A stretch of 64,000 bases of DNA from G963665545 sp963665545 (GTDB lineage Bacteria > Pseudomonadota > Gammaproteobacteria > Xanthomonadales > SZUA-36), in contig CAXXKZ010000016.1 of assembly GCA_963665545.2 (NCBI GenBank), positions 18,868 through 82,867 on the forward strand, given 5' to 3'. The position numbers and the translations under genes are program-made. Positions 16,525 through 23,656 of the stretch are shown here, piece by piece (position 1 is the stretch's first letter; each line of letters opens with the position of its first letter). Under the pieces are notes generated by a model that worked only from the letters and a program-made list of their open reading frames with translations, ran no database searches and was not told where the DNA came from.

Positions 16525-16664
16525 ATACTCGTCACTTGTCCGGGATGACGGGGGTGTGAAAATTCGCGCCAAAACAGCACCATGGTTGACATTCACCCAC
16601 CTCAAAAGGATAATTCGCTGCCCTCGCGATATGGCGTATCGCCGAGCCTCCAGTTTCAATACGC

Positions 16665-16741
16665 GCGCCCGTAGCTCAGTTGGATAGAGTGTCTGGCTAC
16701 GAACCAGAAGGTCGGGAGTTCGAATCTCTCCGGGCGCGCCA
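16665..16741 (+). tRNA. tRNA-Arg (ACG)
   Basis: A 77-nt cloverleaf with acceptor GCGCCCG pairing with CGGGCGC, anticodon loop CTACGAA in a TCTGG/CCAGA stem, a GTTCGAATC T-loop, and encoded CCA. It reads CGN arginine codons after A34 deamination. Confidence 0.97.
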
Positions 16742-16889
16742 ATTTGAAGGGGTGCATACCGGTCACATGGTTTACACCTTATTCCGGCGGTATGAGCTGT
16801 AAGCTATGTGTCAAAAGCACATATAAGATGCAGATTACTGCGCCCCAATGTTCTGCTACAGTGCGCAATGATAAAATTTAGTGATCGCC

Positions 16890-17387
16890 ATGCTCAGTGA
16901 AAAACTCATCAAAGCCCCAAGCAAATTGGGCGGCTATGGAAATTTTGCCCGGGTGCCAATAGACACTGGTGAATTGCTCTGGCGCCACGACCCGAACACC
17001 GAAAAGTACGATCCCCGATTTCCGGAAAAACTGCCTGCCACTTATCGGATTGGGGACCGCTACTACGCCGATTTGGGTGATGCGCATTTCACCAATCATA
17101 GTTGCGATCCCAACTCCTGGTTCGTCGACGACTACGCCATCGTGGCCCGACGCGACATCAATGCAGGTGAAGAGGTTACGTACGATTATTCGTTCGCAGA
17201 AATCCCTGCTGTCGACAGTGACAAGCCTTGGGTGAGGAAATGGGATTGCAATTGCGGGGCCGATGATTGCCGCGGGAGAATTGGAAGCGCAGATTTACTC
17301 AACCCGGTATTGCTAAAGCGCTACGAAAATCACATCCCTTCGTGGGCCCTCGAGTGCATAGAGGTGCACAGGCGTCTGCAGCTATGA
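16890..17387 (+). CDS. SET-domain protein (putative protein lysine methyltransferase)
   Basis: The 165-residue protein is a minimal SET domain. It has an N-terminal GGYGNFARVPIDTGELLW strand region, the pseudoknot motifs FTNHSCDPNSW and AGEEVTYDYSF, and a post-SET cysteine cluster CNCGADDCRG. These motifs bind S-adenosylmethionine and zinc and support methyltransferase chemistry on lysine. Bacterial SET proteins are scattered and their substrates are mostly unknown. An in-frame GTG at 16881 is an alternative start. The gene stands alone between tRNA genes. The 195 bp after it (17388-17583) show nothing recognisable. Confidence 0.82.
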   Translation: MLSEKLIKAPSKLGGYGNFARVPIDTGELLWRHDPNTEKYDPRFPEKLPATYRIGDRYYADLGDAHFTNHSCDPNSWFVDDYAIVARRDINAGEEVTYDYSFAEIPAVDSDKPWVRKWDCNCGADDCRGRIGSADLLNPVLLKRYENHIPSWALECIEVHRRLQL

Positions 17388-17583
17388 TTAGTTTCCGCCC
17401 AAGGCACGTGCTGGAAGACCCTGGTACTCAGCTTTGATTGCCAACAGAGGGGCAGCTTTAGCGAGCGCAGCCTCGACGATGGTGGGTGAGGTTGTCATCT
17501 GTAATTCTGGCTTTGGAGTTTGGTCTTCGTACAGTTGACGAGTGCAACTGAACTCCGTAACATTGCCCGGCTGAATTCCTTGT

Positions 17584-17660
17584 CGGGGTGTAGCGCAGCC
17601 TGGTAGCGCAACTGCTTTGGGAGCAGTGGGTCGGGAGTTCGAATCTCTCCACCCCGACCA
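17584..17660 (+). tRNA. tRNA-Pro (TGG)
   Basis: A 77-nt cloverleaf with acceptor CGGGGTG/CACCCCG, anticodon TGG in the loop TTTGGGA, a GTTCGAATC T-loop and encoded CCA. Confidence 0.97.
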
Positions 17661-17828
17661 TTTTCTTGTTTTCCGTCTTTTGGAGCCCTACGCTTCGTGA
17701 CATAAGTGCATCCTGCACGGCGTCACTCCCGGCCATCCATGGCCTGCGTGACATAAGTGCATCCTGCACAAACGCGCTTGAAGCGTGACGGTTGTGAAAG
17801 GCAGGAGTATTATTGCCGGCTGATGTTT

Positions 17829-17914
17829 GCGCTCGTAGCTCAACCGGTGAATATCGAATAATGGGCATCGGCCTTCTAAGCCGAGGGTTGCAGGTTCGAG
17901 TCCTGCCCGGGTCA
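17829..17914 (+). pseudogene. Degenerate tRNA-Arg (TCT) copy 1
   Basis: The anticodon arm (TCGGC-CTTCTAA-GCCGA) and T-arm are identical to the intact tRNA-Arg at 18018. The D-arm is altered by an insertion (CCGGTGAATATCGAATAATG) and the 3' acceptor reads CCGGGTCAC, which no longer pairs with GCGCTCG and lacks CCA. It belongs to a tandem duplication of about 190 bp. The spacer TGACATAAGTGCATCCTGCA to TTGCCGGCTGATGTTTGCGC is also repeated. Confidence 0.75.
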
Positions 17915-18017
17915 CTCCCGGCCATCCTTGGCCTCCGCGACATAAGTGCATCCTGCACAAACGCGCTTGAAGCGTGACGGCTGTGAAAGGCAGGAGTATT
18001 ATTGCCGGCTGATGTTT

Positions 18018-18094
18018 GCGCCCGTAGCTCAATCGGATAGAGCATCGGCCTTCTAAGCCGAGGGTTGCAGGTTCGAGTCCTGCCGGGCGCGCCA
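18018..18094 (+). tRNA. tRNA-Arg (TCT)
   Basis: A 77-nt cloverleaf with acceptor GCGCCCG/CGGGCGC, anticodon TCT in the loop CTTCTAA, a GTTCGAGTC T-loop and encoded CCA. It is the only intact member of three adjacent copies. Confidence 0.96.
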
Positions 18095-18138
18095 GTTGTT
18101 TTGGCGCTGGAGTGAGATGCTCTATCCGGCTGAGCTGA

Positions 18139-18217
18139 AGGCTCAACCGGTGAATATCGAATAATGGGCATCGGCCTTCTAAGCCGAGGGTTGCAGGTTC
18201 GAGTCCTGCCGGGGTCG
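18139..18217 (+). pseudogene. Degenerate tRNA-Arg (TCT) copy 2
   Basis: It has the same anticodon and T-arm as the intact tRNA-Arg and the same D-region insertion as copy 1. The 5' acceptor is missing and the 3' end reads GCCGGGGTCGC with no CCA. It is a third copy in the duplicated block, just before tRNA-His. Confidence 0.72.
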
Positions 18218-18322
18218 CTCCCGGCCATCCATGGCCCACGCGACATAAGCGCTTCCTGCGCAAACGCGCCAGAAATGGGTGACGGCGAAGGGGCGGGGCG
18301 GTAAAATAGTTGTTGAATCAAT

Positions 18323-18399
18323 GGTGGGCGTAGCTCAGTTGGTAGAGCTCCGGATTGTGATTCCGGCGGTCGTGGGTTCGAGCCCCATCGTCCACCCCA
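18323..18399 (+). tRNA. tRNA-His (GTG)
   Basis: Acceptor GTGGGCG/CGTCCAC with an extra 5' G opposite C73, as expected for tRNA-His, anticodon GTG in ATTGTGATT, a GTTCGAGCC T-loop and encoded CCA. Confidence 0.96.
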
Positions 18400-18409
18400 G
18401 TTTTTAGAG

Positions 18410-18453
18410 GGGCCATTAGCTCAATTGGCAGAGCAGTAGACTCTTAATCTATT
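18410..18453 (+). pseudogene. 5' half of tRNA-Lys (CTT), truncated duplicate
   Basis: GGGCCATTAGCTCAATTGGC and the following bases through the anticodon stem (AGACTCTTAATCTATT) match the complete tRNA-Lys at 19538. The match stops just after the anticodon arm. The remainder (TTGGCCCTCAG..) is unrelated. The half and full copies bracket about 1.08 kb that carries one gene. This suggests insertion at or duplication around the tRNA, although no integrase is present. Confidence 0.8.
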
Positions 18454-18767
18454 TTGGCCCTCAGTTCCAACTCTCTGAAATTCCTACAAAACAGCCTGAA
18501 ACCCTTGTGGTTACGGGCGAAAAAGCTTGAAACGAAATGATGTACTGGCAACTGAAAACAATAAGCTGATTCAAATGAGCCGCCGCTGGGAAATCATGCA
18601 AATTTACTTGTGCATTGTCTGTAGGAAATCAGCCCGCTATTCGTCCTCGTATTCAAAATTGACCTAGCCAATCGGGGTGGTCATCATATAATACATGTAC
18701 ATATTGCGTCTGCAGTTTAGTTTATCGCTGCAGAGATGGCTGCAAGACCGAATGTTAGAGGTGGGAA

Positions 18768-19265
18768 ATGAGAGATTCCAGGAAAACCAAAAAACAATTG
18801 ATCGAAGAACTTAACGCCTTGCGTAATGAAAAAGTTGCAAGTATCGCCTCCGGCAAAGAGGCCGAAAAAGGTGGAATGACTCGCCGAGAAATTCTTTCTG
18901 CCTGGGTTGCGCCCGTTATTCTTGCCGTGCCCATGGCCCCGAGGATGGCATTGGCACAGGATACTAATGACGGCGATCCCCCTATTACCGCTATTACGTC
19001 GGGCCCTCCCCTTACTGTCTCTCCAACCGCTCCACCTACGGCGTTCCCTCCTCCCCTTACTGTCTCTCCAACCGCTCCACCTACGGCGTTCCCTCCTCCC
19101 CTTACTGTCTCTCCAACCGCTCCACCTACGGCGTTCCCTCCTCCCCTTACTGTCTCTCCAACCGCTGCACCTACTGTTTTTCCAACCGCTGCACCTACTG
19201 CCTTTCCAACCGCTGCACCTACTCAAATGATTCCGGTGGAGATTTCCGAATTCGACGTTGAGTAA
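18768..19265 (+). CDS. Exported proline/threonine-rich repeat protein of unknown function
   Basis: The 165-residue protein starts with a charged helical segment (RKTKKQLIEELNALRNEKVA). A Tat-like or Sec signal follows (MTRREILSAWVAPVILAVP.., with cleavage plausible after ALAQ). The mature part is low complexity: PPLTVSPTAPPTAF-type units encoded by perfect 42-bp tandem repeats, then shorter PTAAPTxF units, then an acidic tail (PVEISEFDVE). The ribosome-binding site is GAGGTGGGAA before the ATG. I recognise no family. Such sequences usually act as extended cell-surface linkers. The gene lies between a tRNA-Lys half-copy and the complete tRNA-Lys, suggesting recent acquisition. Confidence 0.65.
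   Translation: MRDSRKTKKQLIEELNALRNEKVASIASGKEAEKGGMTRREILSAWVAPVILAVPMAPRMALAQDTNDGDPPITAITSGPPLTVSPTAPPTAFPPPLTVSPTAPPTAFPPPLTVSPTAPPTAFPPPLTVSPTAAPTVFPTAAPTAFPTAAPTQMIPVEISEFDVE
19005..19172. repeat. 42-bp coding tandem repeat, four copies
   Basis: Near-identical 42-bp units start at 19005, 19047, 19089 and 19131, each encoding PPLTVSPTAPPTAF; the last unit diverges at its end. Shorter 24-bp derivatives (CCAACCGCTGCACCTACTG..) follow. The lack of synonymous change between copies implies recent expansion or gene conversion, so copy number may vary between strains. Confidence 0.85.
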
Positions 19266-19537
19266 AGGAAGTCTGGGAAACGTTGTCTGTAGGAAATCAC
19301 CCCGTATTTGCGTAGTGCGACCGCCCCAGATCGGTTGTGGGAGCATATCTTTACGTATGTAGGTAAGGTTGCCGTTGATACCTATAGGTGGTTTGCTACA
19401 ATGCACATCCGATTTTATTCTGGGCGGTTTATTCCAAGGCTGAGCAAGTGCACAGGGAGTGCACCAGAAATTAATCGAGATTACATACACGAACAGATAG
19501 ACAGAAAACATAGTAATAACAATTAGTTATATACTAT

Positions 19538-19613
19538 GGGCCATTAGCTCAATTGGCAGAGCAGTAGACTCTTAATCTATTGGTTCTAGGTTCGAGTCCT
19601 AGATGGCCCACCA
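19538..19613 (+). tRNA. tRNA-Lys (CTT)
   Basis: A 76-nt cloverleaf with acceptor GGGCCAT/ATGGCCC, anticodon CTT in the loop CTCTTAA, a GTTCGAGTC T-loop and encoded CCA. Its first 43 nt are duplicated at 18410-18453. Confidence 0.95.
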
Positions 19614-19654
19614 TTTTTGACAACCCCGCAATGTTCAGCGGGCCGGCGTCACAT

Positions 19655-19740
<86 letters not shown>

Positions 19741-19789
19741 CTAACCCGTGCATCGCTGGGTCCCACAGTCGAAAGGTTGAATTCATAAC

Positions 19790-21094
19790 ATGCAAGTTAC
19801 TGTAGAAAGCACCAGCGGGCTCGAGCGCCGGCTCATCGTTCAGATTCCCTCCGACGAGGTCAATCAGAAAATTGACGCACGCCTGCGCGAACTTGGCAAA
19901 CAGGTGCGCATCAAGGGATTTCGACCTGGCAAAGTGCCCATCACCGTGGTCAAGCAACGCTATGGTAAGCAGGTGCACGAGGAAATCATCAAGGACTCGG
20001 TGCAATCAAGCCTGCAGCAGGCCATTGTCGATGAAAATCTGCGACCCGCAGGCACGCCGCGCCTGGACAGCCTGCCTGAGGACAAGGGCGAGGGCTATAT
20101 TGAGTACAGCGCCATCGTCGAGATTTTCCCCGAGATTGAAACCGTCGATGTGGCAGCGCTTAAAATCAGTAGGCCTGAAGCCAGTGTCAAGGAAAGCGAC
20201 ATTGACGAAATGATGGAAACCCTACGCAAACAACGCACCAACTGGGAAGAGGTGGAACGCCGGGCCGTAGCGGGTGACCAGGTATTGATTAAGTATTCCG
20301 CCGAGGTCGGCGACAGCCGTGTGCCCGACGAGGGCACCGAGCGTTTGGCCATCATCATGGGCGAGTCAGGTTTTGATGGGCTTGAAAAGGCCATCGCCAA
20401 GCAGGACGCGGGCAAAGCGGTCCAGGTCAAACTAAAATTCCCCGATAGTTACCGCCTGCCGCAACTGTCGGGCCAGAAAGCCAAGGTGGAACTGACCGTC
20501 AACTCGGTGCGTGAGGGCAGCCTGCCGGAGCTGGACGAAGAATTCATCAAGAGCTTCGGCGTGGCCGACGGTGAGCTGGACAAACTGCGCAGCGAAATCC
20601 GCGCCAACCTCGAGCGCGAACTGGGCGAAGCCACCAACTCAATTATGAAGCTGGAACTGACCGACACGCTCCTCAAATCCATGCCAGACCTGGAAGTGCC
20701 CGACAGCATCGTGCGTGAGGAAGCAGCCGGTATGGCTGCACGCATCGCGCAGGCGCAGGGCGTTGAGCCCGACAGTTCACAGGTTGAAGCTTTCGTTGAG
20801 CCGGCCACCCGGCGGGTACGCAGCGGTTTGCTGATGGGCGAGCTGGCGCAACAAAACGGCATCCGTATCGATGGCGCACGAGTGCGCAAGAAAATCGAGA
20901 CGATTGCCGACACCTATGAGCAACCCGCCGAAGTGGTGCAGATGTATTACGGCAACCCCCAACTGTTGCAGCAGGTAGAAAGTGCCGTGCTTGAAGAGCA
21001 GGTGGTCGACTGGGTGCTGGAGAGCGCTGACGTCAAGGTGCGCGAAATGGACTTCCAGGAAGTCATCAACGAGGCCGCCAATCGCGGCCAATAA
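19790..21094 (+). CDS. tig: Trigger factor, ribosome-associated chaperone and prolyl isomerase
   Basis: The 434-residue protein has the family's usual length and three parts. The N-terminal ribosome-binding domain carries the signature GFRPGKVP (residues 44-51). An FKBP-type isomerase domain spans about 150-245 (AVAGDQVLIKYSAEV). The C-terminal chaperone arms follow (LEVPDSIVREEAAGMAARIAQ..). It binds the exit tunnel of the ribosome and shields nascent chains. It is followed by clpP, clpX and lon, the conserved protein-quality-control order. Confidence 0.97.
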   Translation: MQVTVESTSGLERRLIVQIPSDEVNQKIDARLRELGKQVRIKGFRPGKVPITVVKQRYGKQVHEEIIKDSVQSSLQQAIVDENLRPAGTPRLDSLPEDKGEGYIEYSAIVEIFPEIETVDVAALKISRPEASVKESDIDEMMETLRKQRTNWEEVERRAVAGDQVLIKYSAEVGDSRVPDEGTERLAIIMGESGFDGLEKAIAKQDAGKAVQVKLKFPDSYRLPQLSGQKAKVELTVNSVREGSLPELDEEFIKSFGVADGELDKLRSEIRANLERELGEATNSIMKLELTDTLLKSMPDLEVPDSIVREEAAGMAARIAQAQGVEPDSSQVEAFVEPATRRVRSGLLMGELAQQNGIRIDGARVRKKIETIADTYEQPAEVVQMYYGNPQLLQQVESAVLEEQVVDWVLESADVKVREMDFQEVINEAANRGQ

Positions 21095-21235
21095 TTGAGT
21101 CTCGCTTGCCAGTGCCTGGCTTCGGCGCAGTCTCGCTACCCTGGACCGGAAGCAGGGTATAATCGGCGCATATGAACCGATCAAACTGCCCGCGGTCAGA
21201 TGCGGCAGGAATTACAGGAGTGAATTCATTTCGCC

Positions 21236-21886
21236 ATGAACACCAACAACCCTTTATTTGAACCCTCTGGACTCAATCTTGTTCCCATGGTTGTTGAGCA
21301 GACTTCCCGCGGTGAACGCGCCTACGACATTTATTCACGCCTCCTCAAAGAGCGCCTGATCTTCATAGTCGGTCAGATCGAAGACCACATGGCAAACCTG
21401 ATTGTCGCGCAGTTGCTTTTTTGCGAATCTGACAATCCGGCCAAAGACATCAATCTGTACATTAACAGCCCCGGCGGCGCGGTCAGTGCCGGCATGGCCA
21501 TCTATGACACCATGCAGTACATCAGTTGCGATATCAGTACCATGTGCGTCGGTCAGGCGGCCAGTATGGGCGCGCTGTTGCTGGCGGCCGGCGCCGAAGG
21601 CAAACGCCTCGCCCTGCCACACTCGCGGGTAATGATTCATCAGCCATTGGGTGGTTACCAGGGGCAAGCAACCGATATCGACATTCACGCCCAGGAAATC
21701 CTCAAGACGCGGGCCCAAATGAACGCCATTCTGGCCAAGCACACGGGTCAATCGGTGGAGCAAATTGCCACTGACACCGAGCGCGATAATTTTATGGATC
21801 CAGACCAGGCGCTGAAATACGGACTGATCGATCGGGTGATGACGACCCGGAGCGCGAACACAACTGTTGAAGATAAATCTGGGTGA
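21236..21886 (+). CDS. clpP: ATP-dependent Clp protease proteolytic subunit
   Basis: The 216-residue protein has the serine protease motifs of ClpP: Ser110 in CVGQAASMGALLLAAG and His135 in PHSRVMIHQPLGGYQGQATD. The N-terminal LVPMVVEQTSRGERAYDIYS is the short processed propeptide region. It assembles as a 14-mer barrel working with ClpX, encoded next. AGGAG lies about 15 nt before the ATG, somewhat far. The gap to tig (141 bp) has no other gene. Confidence 0.97.
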   Translation: MNTNNPLFEPSGLNLVPMVVEQTSRGERAYDIYSRLLKERLIFIVGQIEDHMANLIVAQLLFCESDNPAKDINLYINSPGGAVSAGMAIYDTMQYISCDISTMCVGQAASMGALLLAAGAEGKRLALPHSRVMIHQPLGGYQGQATDIDIHAQEILKTRAQMNAILAKHTGQSVEQIATDTERDNFMDPDQALKYGLIDRVMTTRSANTTVEDKSG

Positions 21887-22012
21887 CCCCACATAGGGCG
21901 CACAGGGCAAAAAAGCCAGTTCGTGACATTAATCGGTATAAAAGGTAATATTTTCACTGTCCTAGTGAATAAACTGAATTTAATGGATTAACCAGGGGCG
22001 TTAACTTCGACC

Positions 22013-23281
22013 ATGAGTGAAGAAAAGAAAAGCTCTGACGGCAAGATTCTCTACTGTTCCTTCTGCGGCAAAAGCCAGCACGAGGTCCGCAAACTGATTG
22101 CCGGACCCAGCGTATACATCTGTGATGAATGCGTTGAGTTGTGCAACGACATCATCCGCGAAGAACTCGATGAAAGCGGCGCGCCGGACCGGGAAAATCT
22201 TCCCAAGCCCAGGGAAGTACACGATTTCCTCGATGAATTCGTGATCGGGCAGGAACACGCCAAAAAAGTTCTTTCGGTGGCGGTTTACAACCACTACAAG
22301 CGTTTGGAAACGCGCCTGAAGGAAGAAGAAGTCGAACTGGCAAAAAGCAATATTCTGCTGATTGGTCCAACCGGTTCCGGCAAAACGCTGCTGGCTGAGA
22401 CCCTCGCCCGCATGCTCAATGTGCCGTTCACCATTGCCGATGCGACGACGCTGACCGAAGCGGGTTACGTCGGTGAAGATGTTGAAAACATCATCCAGAA
22501 GCTGTTGCAAAAGTGTGATTATGACGTCGACAAGGCGCAGACGGGGATCGTCTACATCGATGAGATCGATAAAGTTTCCCGCAAGGCAGAAAACCCGTCA
22601 ATTACCCGCGATGTGTCCGGCGAGGGCGTGCAGCAAGCACTGCTCAAGTTGATCGAGGGCACCATCGCTTCAGTCCCGCCCCAGGGCGGGCGCAAGCACC
22701 CCCAGCAGGAGTTCCTGCAGGTCGATACCAGCCAGATCCTGTTTATTTGTGGCGGCGCATTTGCCGGGTTGGAGAAAGTCATCCAGGCACGCTCTTCGTC
22801 AGTCGGCATCGGTTTTGCGGCAGAAGTCAAAACCAAGGAAGATGAAGACGATATTGGCACCGTGTTATTGGGTGTGGAACCCGAAGATTTGGTCAAGTAT
22901 GGCCTGATCCCCGAATTTGTCGGCCGCCTGCCGGTGGTTGCGACCCTGAGCGAGCTCGATGAAGTAGCGCTGAAACGCATACTGGTTGAGCCCAAGAACG
23001 CCTTAATCAAACAATACCGCCATTTGTTCGCGATGGAAGGCGCCGAGCTGGAGATTCGCGAGGACGCGCTGCACGCCATCGCCCTCAAAGCAATGGCCCG
23101 CAAGACCGGAGCACGGGGTTTGCGGACCATTCTAGAAGGCGTGCTGCTCAATTCCATGTACGAGCTGCCATCTCTGGAAAATGTCTCCAAGGTCGTCGTT
23201 GACGAATCTGTGATCGAAGGCGAAGCCGAGCCGTTCGTGCTGTACGAGAGCGAGCCCAAGGCCGCCGCTGGATCTGATTAG
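22013..23281 (+). CDS. clpX: ClpX, unfoldase ATPase of ClpXP
   Basis: The 422-residue protein has an N-terminal C4 zinc-binding dimerisation domain (YCSFCGKSQHEV..ICDECVELC, about residues 14-45). The AAA+ module has Walker A IGPTGSGKT and Walker B GIVYIDEIDK. The pore loop region and sensor-2 end (KTGARGLRTILE) are present. The length fits the E. coli protein (424). It recognises tagged or adaptor-bound substrates and threads them into ClpP. The gap to clpP is 126 bp. Confidence 0.98.
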   Translation: MSEEKKSSDGKILYCSFCGKSQHEVRKLIAGPSVYICDECVELCNDIIREELDESGAPDRENLPKPREVHDFLDEFVIGQEHAKKVLSVAVYNHYKRLETRLKEEEVELAKSNILLIGPTGSGKTLLAETLARMLNVPFTIADATTLTEAGYVGEDVENIIQKLLQKCDYDVDKAQTGIVYIDEIDKVSRKAENPSITRDVSGEGVQQALLKLIEGTIASVPPQGGRKHPQQEFLQVDTSQILFICGGAFAGLEKVIQARSSSVGIGFAAEVKTKEDEDDIGTVLLGVEPEDLVKYGLIPEFVGRLPVVATLSELDEVALKRILVEPKNALIKQYRHLFAMEGAELEIREDALHAIALKAMARKTGARGLRTILEGVLLNSMYELPSLENVSKVVVDESVIEGEAEPFVLYESEPKAAAGSD

Positions 23282-23322
23282 ACCAATCCGGATCTCAAAC
23301 ACCCGTCATCCCGCTTAAACAC

Positions 23323-23497
23323 CGTCATCCCGGGCTTGACCCGGGACCCATAGTGCCTCGGTAGTGTTGTCACTGCGCAACGGTCACATCAGCCATTTAT
23401 GGAGCTAGCCGGCGCTCATTCTACTTAACGCCCTATAGGTCCCGGATCGCGCTGCGCTTGTCCGGGATGACGATACTCGTCACTTGTCCGGGATGAT
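23323..23497. repeat. Dispersed palindromic element, copy D, with tail unit
   Basis: A 150-bp copy (23323-23472) with both ends and the CGGTCACATCAGCCATTTAT core, plus one tail unit to 23497, occupies most of the 375-bp gap between clpX and lon. The remaining 23498-23656 contains TTGAAAAAAC and TATAATGATTAAG-like AT-rich sequence that may include the lon promoter, but no clear pair can be assigned. Confidence 0.85.
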
Positions 23498-23656
23498 GGA
23501 CCTTGAAAAAACTTCTTCAGCGCCAATATTCCTGAATATCCGTCGCGGGCAATCCAGCCCGCTATAATGATTAAGACAGTCGCAGTTTTTTAGCAGATTA
23601 TTTCGGGGCAGGCTTTGACCCTGTCGTTGCGTTGAAGGCGGCTTTGAGGACTTTGC

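Larger units (their letters stand above)
18615..19299. repeat. 17-bp direct repeats flanking the PT-rich protein gene
   Basis: TTGTCTGTAGGAAATCA occurs at 18615-18631 and again at 19283-19299, with weaker similarity continuing (GCCCGCTATT versus CCCCGTATTT). The pair brackets the gene at 18768-19265. It could mark an inserted cassette or a duplicated regulatory site. The stretch 18454-18767 otherwise shows no gene. Confidence 0.6.

Noticed and set aside
16441..16659. Minus-strand frame beside tRNA-Arg
   Set aside because: It consists mostly of the dispersed element's tail sequence.
17458..18321. A 287-codon minus-strand frame over the tRNA block
   Set aside because: It is the complement of the tRNA-Arg duplications (repeated RTCNPRLRRP motif) and is not a gene.
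18659..18690. TTGACC and TATAAT as a promoter for the PT-repeat gene
   Set aside because: The spacing is 22 bp, too long for a sigma70 promoter, so no confident assignment is made.
18454..19537. A complete integrative element between the tRNA-Lys copies
   Set aside because: No integrase, relaxase or phage gene is present; only the exported repeat protein is visible, so only a remnant can be claimed.
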